The position numbers were made by a program, and so were the translations under genes. From CBDUBH01 sp965365345 (GTDB taxonomy: Bacteria; Bacteroidota; Ignavibacteria; Ignavibacteriales; SURF-24), in contig CBDUBH010000025.1 in assembly GCA_965365345.1 (NCBI GenBank), forward strand, positions 1 through 38,223: 38,223 nucleotides of DNA. The letters run 5' to 3'. Below are positions 1 through 9,398 of this stretch, piece after piece; positions within the stretch are counted from its first letter, which is position 1, and each line of letters starts with the position of its first letter. The notes beneath the pieces are model-generated. The model saw only the letters and a program-made list of their open reading frames with translations, did no database searches and had not been told where the DNA came from.

Positions 1-1864
1 TTTTAGCCACGGGCTTGTCTAGAAGATACCGGTAGATGAATTTTGTTTTTAGATCGTTCAATTCTTTTTCTTTTTGAATTGTATTAAGCAATTCTTTTTC
101 AAATTTGATTCTTTCCGATATATCAAGAATTACACCTACAATTCCATCTACTTTATCTTCAATGTTATAAAAAACTGTTTTGAAAAATATTACGGAATGT
201 TCTTTGCCGTTTTTGTCGAATAATTTTTCTTCGTAAGATTGAATTCCTTTTTTTTCAATCAGTTCATCATCTTTCAGATCATATTTTTTTGCAAAATCAT
301 CTGAAGAAATTTCATAAACGGTTTTTCCGATTATATCACTTTTATTTATGCCGAGTAAATTTGAAAACGCTGTGTTGCAATCTGTATAAACTTTGTTTTT
401 ATCTTTTACGAAAATCGGATTCGGCACTGTATCAATTAAACTTCTTAAAAATAAAAGTTGATCCTGAATTTTTTGTTCGTCTAAAATTCTTCTTTGAATT
501 TCTTCTTCAAGGCGGTCTTTTACTTTTACCAAACTTTCGGTGCGTTCTTTTACGATCTGCTCAAGTGATTGATTGTAAAGTAGAATTTTCTTTTCAATTT
601 CTTTTTTTTCGGTAATGTCTTCTTTAAAAGCCAGGTAACTTGTAACATTTCCTTCGTCATTTCTTACGGGAAAAATATGTGAATTTTCCCAGTACAAACT
701 TCCGTTTTTCCTTTTGTTTAACAGTTCGCCTGACCATTCCTTACCGTTTCTTAAATTTTCCCAAAGTTCTTTGTAGACATGAGCCGGTGTAAATCCGGAT
801 TTCAGAATACTTGGGTTTTTACCTTTTAATTCATCAAACGAATAACCGGTTGTTTTGCAAAAACTTTCGTTTACATATTGAACTTTTCCAGTTGTATCTG
901 TAACTGCAATGGGATTTGGATTTTGCTCAACCGCCTGTGAAAGCAATTTAATCTTTTTCAAAAAATTAACTTTATCAGTTATATCTTCAACGGTTCCTTC
1001 GTAATAAAGAATATCGCCATCGGGATTTTTAACCGCGCGCGCATTTTCTCTAATAAAAATTTCTTCGCCAGCCGCGTTCAGCCAGACAGTTTCAAATCCG
1101 ATTATTTCGCCAAACCGGCTAACTATTTCTTTGAATTTATTTCTATCTGAAAGATCTTTATATCCGCGTTCTTCAATATTTCTGCCTAACATTTCTTCAA
1201 ACGAATTAAAGCCGAGCATTTTTACAAGCGCTTTATTTGCTTTTAGAATTTCGCCTTTTGCAGTAGTTCTGTAAATTCCCATCGGAAGGTTTTCAATGAA
1301 TCCGGATAAAGTTTGCTCACTTAATTTCAAAGCGTATTCAGTATCTTTCTGATAACTAAGATCATGTGCAACCGTAAGCAATTGTTCTTCGTTTTTTACT
1401 AAAACAATTTTTGATGAAACAACTGAAGGAATTTGTTCGCCTGAATTTGTTATGAAAACAGTTTCAAAATTTTTTATCTCGCCGCTTTTTCTTATTGCGG
1501 CAACCATTTTTTCTCTGTCTTCTTTACTGTTCCAAAGTTTTATTTCAAGAGTGGTTTTCCCGATAACATTTTCTTTTTTGAATTTGAAAAGTTTTTCAAA
1601 TCCTTCATTGATCTCAATTATTTTTCCATCGGAAATTCTTGTAAAGGCAACTGCATCGTGAGAAAAATTAAAAACATTGAAATATTTATCATTCTGATTT
1701 TCAAATGTTTCAATTTTTGAATTCAGTTCGGAAATTTTTTGCTCGAGAAGCCGGATCTTTTCCTGCGCGGAAATTTCAATTTTATCATCGCGCGATTCTT
1801 CAACTAACTTAAAACTTATTTCTTCAATCCGGTCGTTATTTAAAATATTTTTTATCTCACTCAT
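1..1864 (-). CDS. Multi-PAS sensor histidine kinase, 3' part cut by the window edge
   Basis: An open minus-strand frame begins at the ATG at 1864-1862 (MSEIKNILNN) and runs off the left edge, giving about 621 residues. A coiled coil (about 35-60) is followed by four PAS modules at roughly 61-180, 185-300, 305-430 and 478-600. Several end in the usual PAC-type tail (for example DISERI, KEDITEKK, EDITDK). A second coiled coil lies near 430-475. The last readable residues, LNDLKTKFI, normally lead straight into the HisKA H-box of such kinases, but the final codons do not show it (see findings). The kinase and ATPase domains would lie outside the window. The gene starts 50 bp after the upstream kinase ends, so co-transcription is likely. 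The PAS calls are confident; ligands are unknown. Confidence 0.85.
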   Translation of the reverse strand, partial: MSEIKNILNNDRIEEISFKLVEESRDDKIEISAQEKIRLLEQKISELNSKIETFENQNDKYFNVFNFSHDAVAFTRISDGKIIEINEGFEKLFKFKKENVIGKTTLEIKLWNSKEDREKMVAAIRKSGEIKNFETVFITNSGEQIPSVVSSKIVLVKNEEQLLTVAHDLSYQKDTEYALKLSEQTLSGFIENLPMGIYRTTAKGEILKANKALVKMLGFNSFEEMLGRNIEERGYKDLSDRNKFKEIVSRFGEIIGFETVWLNAAGEEIFIRENARAVKNPDGDILYYEGTVEDITDKVNFLKKIKLLSQAVEQNPNPIAVTDTTGKVQYVNESFCKTTGYSFDELKGKNPSILKSGFTPAHVYKELWENLRNGKEWSGELLNKRKNGSLYWENSHIFPVRNDEGNVTSYLAFKEDITEKKEIEKKILLYNQSLEQIVKERTESLVKVKDRLEEEIQRRILDEQKIQDQLLFLRSLIDTVPNPIFVKDKNKVYTDCNTAFSNLLGINKSDIIGKTVYEISSDDFAKKYDLKDDELIEKKGIQSYEEKLFDKNGKEHSVIFFKTVFYNIEDKVDGIVGVILDISERIKFEKELLNTIQKEKELNDLKTKFIYRYLLDKPVAK

Positions 1865-1914
1865 CTAAAAATAAAAGCTTTCTATAAGTTTGAATTTTGA
1901 AAAAGGGAATTAGA

Positions 1915-3684
1915 TCATTCGCTCCATTTCGGCAAAGTAAATTTGAAAGATGTACCTTCACCGAAAGTACTTTCAACCCAAATTTTTCCGCCGTGTTTTT
2001 CAACTAGATCTTTGCATAAAAGTAATCCCAGTCCGGTTCCTTTTTCCTGCGCGGTTCCCAAAGTGGTGTGATGTGAATCAATTCTGAAAATCTTTTCCTG
2101 ATCTTCAGGTTTCATTCCGATTCCCGTATCAGCAACTGAAATTTCTAAAAAATCACCTTCATCAACAGCATTTATGCTAATGTTTCCGCCTGATTTGGTA
2201 AATTTAATTGCGTTTGAAACAAGATTTTGCACGACAGACTGAATCATATTCGGATCAGCGCTGACAAAAGTTTTTTCGGAAATTCCATTAATTTGATTGA
2301 TGTTTTTCTTTATGCAATTTCCCATCAGTAAATTAAATGTGCCTGATGCAATTTCATAAATATCAACTTTGATCGGCTGAAAAGGCATTCTACCGGTCTG
2401 AATTCTTGACCAGCTAAGCAGATTTTCAATCAAATTGAAAAGATTTTTTGTATATGTATTTATGTGGATAGAAAAATTCTTAATTTCTTCACGCGAAAGA
2501 TTGTCAAAATCTTCAAGTAAAATATTTGAAAATCCAAGCAATCCGCTGAAAGGACTTCTTAAATCGTGTGCAATTATTGAAAAGAATTTATCTTTTGAAG
2601 CGTTAAGCTCTTTAAGTTCATTTTCAGATTGTTCAAGTTGTTCGTTCAATCTTATAAATTCTGCGGCTCTTTCTTCCAAAAGATCCTGATTATATCTTAA
2701 TTCCTGAGCAAACAAAATTAATTCTTCTTCGGATCTTTTTTTATCAATTGCCTGCGCTGTTTGTTCAGAAACAAAATTCAAAAGCTGTCTTTCTTTAAAT
2801 CCGTAAGCTTCTTCATTATTGTAATCTTTTACGCCCATTACACCGATTGTTTTTCCGTAAAGTACAAGCGGAACACCGAACCAGACTTTGGGGAAAAACT
2901 CTTCCGGTTCAATTTCGCCGTTTTTAATCAATTCAGAAATTTCTTCGCCGGTGTGAAAAAGATCCTGCTCGCTTTGAAAAACAATATCAACTAAAGCATT
3001 TCCCAATGGACGCGCTTCAGGATGATTTTGTTTTTGATCAACAAAATAAGGGAAATTTAGATTGTCAGTTATTTGATCATAGATCGCAATGAAAAAATTA
3101 TCAGCCGGCATCAGTTCTTTAATAACGCCGTGAATAGATTTATAAAGATCGTAAATATCTTTTGAAGTATTTACAGAATCAGAAATATCATAAAGCGAAG
3201 ATTGAATTTTATTAAGTTGTTTTGATTCGCTGATATCGCGCGCAACAACCTGAATTGCGTAGGGAATTTCATTTTTATAAATCAGAACAGATCTTGCTTC
3301 AAGATAAATATAATTTCCGTTTTTATCATTAAATCTGAATTCCAAAAGATTATCCTGTTTGCGGTTTGATTTTAAATTTTCGATCGCTTGAAAAATATAT
3401 TGAAGCTCATCTGAATCCATTAAATTGGAAAGATAGAGATTGGGAATATCTTCTTTTCCATAATCAAGCAATTTTAAAAATGCATTATTTGCATTTAATA
3501 ATTTGCTGTTAAAATCATGAATGAAAATCAAATCGTTCGATCTTTCAAAAATTGAAAGATAAAGTTCGCGGTAATCTTCGGCTTCTTCTACGAATTTCAC
3601 ATCATTTGAAACTTCGTTCAATTCTTTTCTGAAAGAATCCGAAAGTGAAATTTGGATATTATCTTTTTTTATTTGGTCGTCCAT
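1915..3684 (-). CDS. PAS-GAF sensor histidine kinase
   Basis: A 589-residue cytoplasmic sensor kinase with no membrane segment. Domains in order: PAS (about 44-155, ending VARDISESK), GAF (about 175-315), coiled coil (315-362), HisKA with phospho-acceptor H373 in SIIAHDLRSP, then a HATPase_c domain with an N-box (NLVSNAIKFT), G1 (DTGIGM) and G2 (GTGLGLLL). All catalytic boxes look intact, so it should autophosphorylate. It probably signals to a response regulator elsewhere, since none is adjacent on this strand. It is upstream of the second PAS kinase with a 50-bp gap and is likely the first gene of that operon. The start is the ATG at 3684, after which the upstream sequence becomes an AT-rich spacer. 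The signal sensed is not predictable. Confidence 0.9.
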   Translation of the reverse strand: MDDQIKKDNIQISLSDSFRKELNEVSNDVKFVEEAEDYRELYLSIFERSNDLIFIHDFNSKLLNANNAFLKLLDYGKEDIPNLYLSNLMDSDELQYIFQAIENLKSNRKQDNLLEFRFNDKNGNYIYLEARSVLIYKNEIPYAIQVVARDISESKQLNKIQSSLYDISDSVNTSKDIYDLYKSIHGVIKELMPADNFFIAIYDQITDNLNFPYFVDQKQNHPEARPLGNALVDIVFQSEQDLFHTGEEISELIKNGEIEPEEFFPKVWFGVPLVLYGKTIGVMGVKDYNNEEAYGFKERQLLNFVSEQTAQAIDKKRSEEELILFAQELRYNQDLLEERAAEFIRLNEQLEQSENELKELNASKDKFFSIIAHDLRSPFSGLLGFSNILLEDFDNLSREEIKNFSIHINTYTKNLFNLIENLLSWSRIQTGRMPFQPIKVDIYEIASGTFNLLMGNCIKKNINQINGISEKTFVSADPNMIQSVVQNLVSNAIKFTKSGGNISINAVDEGDFLEISVADTGIGMKPEDQEKIFRIDSHHTTLGTAQEKGTGLGLLLCKDLVEKHGGKIWVESTFGEGTSFKFTLPKWSE

Positions 3685-3822
3685 TTTTCTAAAAGTTCTA
3701 TTCCGATTTTATTATCGGAATTATATTAAAACTGTTGAATTTAAAATTTAAAATGTTGCTGAATATACAAAAATAATTTCAAATGATTTAACGGAATTTT
3801 GTAAAAAGTTGTAAGAAATTAA

Positions 3823-3878
3823 AAAGATTAAAAAGAATCAAAGATGAAAAGATTCAAAGATGAAAAGATTCAAAGATT
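3823..3878. repeat. Short tandem repeat, 16-bp period
   Basis: Two exact copies of aaagatgaaaagattc (3840-3855 and 3856-3871) are preceded by a degenerate copy (3823-3839) and followed by a partial one (3872-3878). There are no spacers, so it is not CRISPR-like. It is a simple A-rich tandem array. Confidence 0.8.
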
Positions 3879-3898
3879 AGAAAAATAAATTGAATTCT

Positions 3899-3992
3899 GT
3901 CATTCCCTCAAATGTCGTTTTAATTGTGGCGAGTTGAGAATTCCTTCTAAATAAAATAAAAAAGATTCCGGACTGCTTCGAGCCGGAATGAC
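3899..3992. repeat. Inverted-repeat-bounded 94-bp element
   Basis: The segment is bounded by gtcattcc (3899-3906) and its exact inverse ggaatgac (3985-3992). Its right half has an internal hairpin, attccgg (3965-3971) against ccggaat (3983-3989). The layout resembles small palindromic interspersed repeats found between genes in many bacteria. No second copy is visible in this window, so dispersal is unproven. Confidence 0.45.
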
Positions 3993-4168
3993 GACTAGTT
4001 TATTCTTGTATTTTCTATTTCTCCCATTCTTCATTAAAAAACTACTCGTTCACTTTGAAATATTTCCGCTTACTGCAAAATTGTTTCACTCACTGCAATT
4101 ATGTTCTAAAACGAAATTTGTTTTCCGAATTTTGCATTAAAGATAACCGAAAATTTTAAGGAAATTAA

Positions 4169-5248
4169 ATGGCGAAAATCTTAATCATAGAAGATGACGA
4201 AGCAGTTAGGGAAAGTCTTGTAGATATTGTTGAGAACAGCGGATTTGAAGCGCTTCATGCAGAAGATGGACAAATTGCAATGGAAATTTTGAAAAATGAA
4301 ATTCCTGATCTTATTATTTCTGATATAATGATGCCGCGAATGGATGGAATTGAATTTTTAAAAAATATAAAGGAAAATCCTGAAACTTCAATGCTTCCTT
4401 TTATTTTTTTAACTGCAAAATCAAATTATTGCGATCTGCGCGAAGGAATGAATTACGGCGCAGATGATTACATTTGCAAACCTTTCAAAGCAAAAGAATT
4501 AGTTTCATCAATAAATTTGAGATTGAAACACAAGAAAAAGTACAATGAAAAATTAAATGAAATTGCACTTAATCTTACAAAATATATTCCTCATGAATTA
4601 AGAACTCCGCTTTTCCCGATAATCGGATTTTCGGATTATCTTCAAAGCGATCATCAAAATTTACGACCGAATGAATTGATCGAAATTTTTGGGAAGATCA
4701 ATAAATCCGGGCACAGACTTCACAAAACCATAGAAAAATTTTTGCTTTACACGGAAATTGAATTGCTGAAATATGATAATGAAGCAATCGAAACTTTTAA
4801 AAACAAAACTACACAAAACATTAAACCTTTAGTTGAAAATATTATAAAAAACAAAGCTGCGGAATTTGACAGAATTGAAGATGTAAAATTTGAAATTCTG
4901 AATTGCAATTTGAGAATAAGTGAAGATCATTTTCAATTTATAGTTTCTGAATTGATTGAAAACTCTTTAAAGTTTTCACAAAAAAATTCACCTGTTGAAA
5001 TTTCGTGCGATGTAAATGAAAATTATTTTTCAATTTCTTTTAAGGATAGCGGAATCGGAATGAGTAACGAACAGCTCGGAAATTCGGGTCCTTTTATTCA
5101 GCATAACAGAACAATTCACAATCAGGATGGGATCGGACTCGGTTTGGCAATTACTGCTTCAATGGTAAAACTTTACGAAGGTTCGATGCAAATTAAAAGT
5201 GAATTAAATACCTCAACAACAATTAAAATCAAAATAAAAACAAAGTAG
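4169..5248 (+). CDS. Response regulator-histidine kinase hybrid (REC-HisKA-HATPase)
   Basis: A 359-residue soluble protein. The N-terminal receiver (1-120) has its acidic pair (E8/D9/D10), phospho-acceptor D52 in IISDIMMP, T82 and K104 (CKPF). A HisKA helix pair follows with H142 in KYIPHELRTPL, then a HATPase_c domain (about 250-358) with G1 DSGIGM and G2 GIGLGLA. Receiver before kinase is the reverse of classic hybrid kinases; such proteins usually take phosphate from, or are modulated by, another kinase. It is the first gene of a tight operon, 8 bp before the chemotaxis receptor gene, so it probably works with that receptor and CheW. The ATG at 4169 directly precedes the receiver's first strand. 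Confidence 0.9.
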   Translation: MAKILIIEDDEAVRESLVDIVENSGFEALHAEDGQIAMEILKNEIPDLIISDIMMPRMDGIEFLKNIKENPETSMLPFIFLTAKSNYCDLREGMNYGADDYICKPFKAKELVSSINLRLKHKKKYNEKLNEIALNLTKYIPHELRTPLFPIIGFSDYLQSDHQNLRPNELIEIFGKINKSGHRLHKTIEKFLLYTEIELLKYDNEAIETFKNKTTQNIKPLVENIIKNKAAEFDRIEDVKFEILNCNLRISEDHFQFIVSELIENSLKFSQKNSPVEISCDVNENYFSISFKDSGIGMSNEQLGNSGPFIQHNRTIHNQDGIGLGLAITASMVKLYEGSMQIKSELNTSTTIKIKIKTK

Positions 5249-5256
5249 AGGAAAAA

Positions 5257-7368
5257 ATGGACATTTTGAAAAACTTAAACATCAAGACTAAGCTGCGCTT
5301 GTCTTTTACAATTGCCTCATTGGGAATTATAATTTTAGGATCTATCGGATTTATCAATGTTACAAAAATGAGTTCATCATTGGAGGATATGTATTTCAAC
5401 AGAATTGAGCCGATAAAAGATCTGGCTTTGGCAAGAGGATCTTTGCTTACGGCAAACGGAGCTTTAAAGGATATTCTTTTGCAAAACTCAAACGATGAAG
5501 ATTACAAAGCGCAAACTATGATCGATGAAAATCTGAAATTGGTTGATGAAAAAATTGAAAAATACAGTAATACTTTTTTGCTTGATGAGGAAATTGAAAA
5601 GTTAAAAAAATTAAATGTGCAGATCGAAAAAGTAAAAGAAAACAAAATCAAAATAATGAATTTGGCAAATCAGGAAAAAACAGATGAAGCAATATTTTTA
5701 ATGAATTCGGAATATAACGAGAGTTTATTTCAAGCAAGAACTTTGCTTTCGGAGTTGATTGATTTTAATGCAAAGATCGGTGAAGATCTTTTTATCGAAA
5801 ATAAAGATCTGGCTGAATCAACAAGTTTTTGGATAATGATAATTGCGATCGGAAGCATTTTATTAGCAGTAATTATAAGTGAATCAATTATAAAATCTCT
5901 GGTAAATTCAGTTAATAAAATTAATTTCATGGTTGAAGAAATTCAAAAGGGAAGAGTAAAAGCCAGAGTAAATTTGGATTCGGAAGATGAACTTGGAAAG
6001 ATCGGAAAAATATTGGATCAGTTTATTCACCAGGTGGAAGTCAGTATTGTAGGATCATTGATTAGAGTTTCAAAAGGTGATGTAAATTTCAAAGCTCCAA
6101 TGTACGATGAAAAAGATGAAATTGCTCCGGTTCTAAATCGCTTAACTCAAACAATTCAGGATCTTGTAAACGAAACAAAATATCTGGCACAATCTGCAGC
6201 AGAGGGAAATTTACAAAACCGAGGTAATGCAGAAAAATTTGAAGGTGAATATAAAGAAATTGTTAACGGTATTAATTCAACTTTGAATAATATTATCAAG
6301 CCGATAAATGAAGCTAACGAAGTTCTAAAAATAATGTCTGAAGGAAATTTGACAGTTGAGATGACCGGCGATTATAAAGGTGATTATAAAATTATTAAAG
6401 ATAGCATTAACACACTTTCCAACTCTATGAATTTGGCTTTATCAAATGTTCAGGAGGCGGTGCAAGCAACTGCAAGTTCATCAAATGAGATTTCTGCATC
6501 AACAGAAGAAATGGCTTCAGGCGCGCAGGAGCAAACTCAGCAGATCAGCGAGATCGCAGTTTCAATTGAACAAATGACCAGAACAATTATTGAAAGTTCA
6601 AAGAATGTAAGCGATGCTGCAGATCTTTCCAAAGAAGCAACAAATAATGCAAGAAAAGGAAAAATCAAAATTGATGATACAAAAGAAGGAATGAAAAGAA
6701 TTGTTGATTCCGCAGAAAAGACCGGAAAGATTATTGCTTCACTTTCGCAAAAAACAGATCAGATCGGTGAAATCACACAAGTGATCGATGACATTGCTGA
6801 TCAAACAAATTTACTTGCACTTAACGCCGCAATTGAAGCTGCAAGAGCAGGTGAACAGGGAAGAGGTTTTGCAGTCGTTGCAGATGAAGTTCGCAAATTA
6901 GCTGAACGCACAACAAAAGCTACAAAAGAAATTGCTGATACGATAAAATCAATTCAGTATGAAGCAAAAGAAGCTGATAGTTCAATGCTTGAAGCAAAAA
7001 ATGCAGTATTTACCGGACGTGATTTAACTCAGGAAGTAGAAATTGTATTAAATGAAATTATAAACGGAATTGAAAAAGTTACCGAATCCGTTATTCAGGT
7101 TGCAAGTGCGAGCGAAGAACAATCAGTATCAGCTGAACAGATCAGCAAAAACGTTGAATCAATTTCAAGCGTAACCCAGCAATCCGCTGCAGGTACTGAA
7201 CAAATTGCAAGAACCGCCGAAGATCTGAATAGATTGACTTTGAATCTTCAGGATTTAATAAACAAATTCAAATTGAATAATTCGAATCAATTTGGCAATT
7301 ACGGAAATAAAATTTTCAATCAATATTCAGGGAAAGCTTCTTCAAAATTATATTTGACCGAGGCATAA
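5257..7368 (+). CDS. Methyl-accepting chemotaxis protein
   Basis: A 703-residue transmembrane chemoreceptor. TM1 is about residues 16-36, a helical 4HB-type extracytoplasmic sensor domain spans about 37-188, and TM2 is about 189-210. One HAMP follows TM2 and at least one further HAMP-like repeat lies before residue 400, so the linker is longer than in a classic receptor. The signalling domain (about 400-680) has the highly conserved hairpin tip around DQTNLLALNAAIEAARAGEQ and GRGFAVVADEVRKLAERT, where CheW and a kinase dock. A possible Shine-Dalgarno sequence (agagga) lies 5 bp before the ATG. It sits between the hybrid kinase and cheW (1-bp gap). No pentapeptide CheR tether is seen at the C-terminus. 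Confidence 0.95.
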   Translation: MDILKNLNIKTKLRLSFTIASLGIIILGSIGFINVTKMSSSLEDMYFNRIEPIKDLALARGSLLTANGALKDILLQNSNDEDYKAQTMIDENLKLVDEKIEKYSNTFLLDEEIEKLKKLNVQIEKVKENKIKIMNLANQEKTDEAIFLMNSEYNESLFQARTLLSELIDFNAKIGEDLFIENKDLAESTSFWIMIIAIGSILLAVIISESIIKSLVNSVNKINFMVEEIQKGRVKARVNLDSEDELGKIGKILDQFIHQVEVSIVGSLIRVSKGDVNFKAPMYDEKDEIAPVLNRLTQTIQDLVNETKYLAQSAAEGNLQNRGNAEKFEGEYKEIVNGINSTLNNIIKPINEANEVLKIMSEGNLTVEMTGDYKGDYKIIKDSINTLSNSMNLALSNVQEAVQATASSSNEISASTEEMASGAQEQTQQISEIAVSIEQMTRTIIESSKNVSDAADLSKEATNNARKGKIKIDDTKEGMKRIVDSAEKTGKIIASLSQKTDQIGEITQVIDDIADQTNLLALNAAIEAARAGEQGRGFAVVADEVRKLAERTTKATKEIADTIKSIQYEAKEADSSMLEAKNAVFTGRDLTQEVEIVLNEIINGIEKVTESVIQVASASEEQSVSAEQISKNVESISSVTQQSAAGTEQIARTAEDLNRLTLNLQDLINKFKLNNSNQFGNYGNKIFNQYSGKASSKLYLTEA

Positions 7369-7369
7369 A

Positions 7370-7846
7370 ATGAATGAAATAAATTTGAAAGAAAAAAATC
7401 TTGATGAAATTTTGCAGCTTGTAAGTTTCAAAATTGAAAATGAAGAGTTCGGAATTGAAATTTCAAAAGTGCATGAAATTATAAGACTTCAAAACATAAC
7501 TAAAATTCCTAACGCTCCGCATTTTGTTGATGGAGTTATAAATCTGCGCGGAAAAGTTATTCCGGTAATTGATCTTCGGGCAAAACTTAATTTCCCGAGA
7601 AAAATTTTTGATAAAGATTCCCGAATTATTGTAGTGGAAGTTGAAAGTAAAAAGATCGGATTTATTGTAGACAGAGTTGAAGAGGTAATTAGAATTTCAA
7701 AAAGCGTAACGGAAGCTCCGCCGGATCTAATGAATGATATAAATTCGGATTATATTTTATCTGTTGGAAAATTAGAAAACAAACTTCTGATACTGCTGGA
7801 TCTTGAAAAAGTATTATCACAAGATGAGATTTCAGAATTGAATTAA
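7370..7846 (+). CDS. cheW: Chemotaxis adaptor protein CheW
   Basis: A 158-residue single-domain CheW adaptor. It would couple the adjacent receptor to a kinase at the inner face of the membrane. The family core is clear: FKIENEEFGIEISKVHEII, then ITKIPNAPHFVDGVINLRG, KVIPVIDLRAKL and a C-terminal VGKLENKLLILLDLEKVL. Length matches typical CheW. The ATG comes 1 bp after the receptor's stop codon, so translation is probably coupled. A bidirectional hairpin terminator ends the operon. No cheA, cheY, cheR or cheB is present in the window. Confidence 0.93.
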   Translation: MNEINLKEKNLDEILQLVSFKIENEEFGIEISKVHEIIRLQNITKIPNAPHFVDGVINLRGKVIPVIDLRAKLNFPRKIFDKDSRIIVVEVESKKIGFIVDRVEEVIRISKSVTEAPPDLMNDINSDYILSVGKLENKLLILLDLEKVLSQDEISELN

Positions 7847-7853
7847 TTAAAAT

Positions 7854-7882
7854 AAAAAAGAGGCCTTTAAAGCCTCTTTTTT
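7854..7882. terminator. Bidirectional terminator between cheW and the M28 peptidase gene
   Basis: A hairpin with stem aaaaagaggc / gcctcttttt and loop ctttaaa. It is A-rich on the left and T-rich on the right, so it can end transcription from both convergent genes. Confidence 0.85.
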
Positions 7883-7902
7883 CATAACGAGAAAAACTCA
7901 TT

Positions 7903-9369
7903 TCATTTTATAATTGTTTCTCTTTGATAGTTGCCATCAGCAATTTTCTGAGCTGTTAAAAATGCAAGCCGGGTCAAACTTTCATATAAATTTTTATTTA
8001 AAGATTCAGGTTTATCCGAAGGTAAATGTAAATGTTCATAGCTGTTCGTAGTTACAAAATACGCTGCGGGAATTCCGATTTCATGAAACGGAGAAGCATC
8101 CGCACCACCGCCGCTCCAGGTTTGATTTACCATTAATCCGGAGTTATTTTCGTCAATTTCATTTATCAAATTCCATAACTCTGGGGCGCTTTTTCCATTT
8201 CCGATTTGAATGCTATCACCGTAACCAACGCAATCCAGATTGATCATTGCAACAACTTTCCCGGAATTATTTTTATACGCATCGGCAAAATGTTTTGCGC
8301 CGAATAATCCTTGTTCTTCGCTTGCAAAAAGCACGAACACAATCGATCTTTTATTTTGTATTTTTGATTTTGCAAAAGCTTCAGCGATGTGTAAAACCGC
8401 GGCTGATCCAGATGCATTATCATTTGCGCCCGGCGCGTATAATTTGTTTCCCTGTCTTCCAACATGATCAAGATGAGCGCCGATTATTACAATCTCATCT
8501 TTTAGATTTTCATCTGTTCCCGGTAATATTGCTGCAATGTTTTTTGTTGCACGATTTTCAAAATATTCTGCTTCAACATTTACTCCGCAAACTTTTCCGG
8601 TATTAAAGGAAAAGGCTGATTTTGTTGAATCAATTCTATTTTGAACTTCCGGAATTTCTAAATCAATTTTTTTAAAAAACACTTCTGCTTTTTCTGATGA
8701 AAGATGAATCTGCGGAAAATCAGTCAACTGTTTTCCTTTGCCATGTAAAATTGAAATTATCGGTTTTTGCGGATCGCTTGGCAGAGAAATAAATATTATA
8801 CCTTTAGCGCCGTGATCTTTTGCGATTTTTGATTTTTCACGGGGATAATTTGCATCCCAATTTTTACCGGAAATTTTCCAATCAGGATTTTGCTTGAATA
8901 CCATTACAAACTTATCTTTGCAGTCAATATTTTTATAATCATCGTAACCGATTTCCGGTTGATTTAAACCGTAGCCGGCAAAAACAACTTCAGCTTCAAA
9001 ATTTCCTGAACCTGTAAATCCCCTGAAAACGTAATCATCACCAAGCTGATAAGGAATTTCATTTCCGTTTTCTTTTAAATAGAATTTTGGTTCATTTTTA
9101 ATTTCATTATACTCAACAAATAATTCATCAAAATAACTTTCATTGTTCCATGGAAGCAATCCGGATTCTTTGAATTTTTCCGCAGCAAAATCAGCAGCTT
9201 TATTATAACCTTCGCTTCCTGAAAGTCTTCCGTCAAGTTTTTCTGATGAAAAATATTCAACTGTTTTAATTAGATCTTCAGCATTAATTAATTTTTCTGC
9301 TTCGGTAATATTTTGAGAAAAAAGATTAATACTAAATGCAAAAAAGAAAAGAGAAAAAAGATATTTCAT
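7903..9369 (-). CDS. Secreted M28-family metallopeptidase
   Basis: A 488-residue exported zinc aminopeptidase-like protein. A Sec signal peptide (MKYLFSLFFFAFSINLFSQ) leads into a helical N-terminal part (FSSEKLDGRLSGSEGYNKAA), a PA-like insert (about 110-220) and the M28 catalytic core. The two-zinc ligand set is visible in order: H in GAHLDHVG, D in GANDNASG, the catalytic E pair in ASEEQGLFG, D in INLDCVGYG, and H in YEHLHLPSDKPE. All residues expected for activity are present. There is no T9SS tail or lipobox, so it is probably periplasmic. It is convergent with cheW and separated from the stress protein gene upstream by a terminator, so it is likely monocistronic. Exact peptide substrates are unknown. 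Confidence 0.92.
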   Translation of the reverse strand: MKYLFSLFFFAFSINLFSQNITEAEKLINAEDLIKTVEYFSSEKLDGRLSGSEGYNKAADFAAEKFKESGLLPWNNESYFDELFVEYNEIKNEPKFYLKENGNEIPYQLGDDYVFRGFTGSGNFEAEVVFAGYGLNQPEIGYDDYKNIDCKDKFVMVFKQNPDWKISGKNWDANYPREKSKIAKDHGAKGIIFISLPSDPQKPIISILHGKGKQLTDFPQIHLSSEKAEVFFKKIDLEIPEVQNRIDSTKSAFSFNTGKVCGVNVEAEYFENRATKNIAAILPGTDENLKDEIVIIGAHLDHVGRQGNKLYAPGANDNASGSAAVLHIAEAFAKSKIQNKRSIVFVLFASEEQGLFGAKHFADAYKNNSGKVVAMINLDCVGYGDSIQIGNGKSAPELWNLINEIDENNSGLMVNQTWSGGGADASPFHEIGIPAAYFVTTNSYEHLHLPSDKPESLNKNLYESLTRLAFLTAQKIADGNYQRETIIK

Positions 9370-9398
9370 TTCAAATCCAAATTATTATTTATAAAAAT

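Larger units (their letters stand above)
3685..4168. other. 484-bp divergent intergenic region with small repeats
   Basis: This gap separates divergent signalling operons. It holds an A-rich tandem repeat (3823-3878), a 94-bp segment bounded by an 8-bp inverted repeat (3899-3992), and an AT-rich stretch of about 175 bp before the hybrid kinase gene that presumably carries its promoter. No open reading frame, tRNA or other RNA gene was recognised. Confidence 0.6.

Noticed and set aside
3823..3878. Possible CRISPR array near the tandem repeats, which would link to the Cas6-like gene
   Set aside because: The repeats are 16 bp, adjacent and without unique spacers, and they lie 10 kb from the Cas6-like gene.
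8240..8606. Overlapping frames on both strands within the M28 peptidase gene
   Set aside because: They are shadows of the peptidase gene, whose zinc motifs confirm the minus-strand frame.
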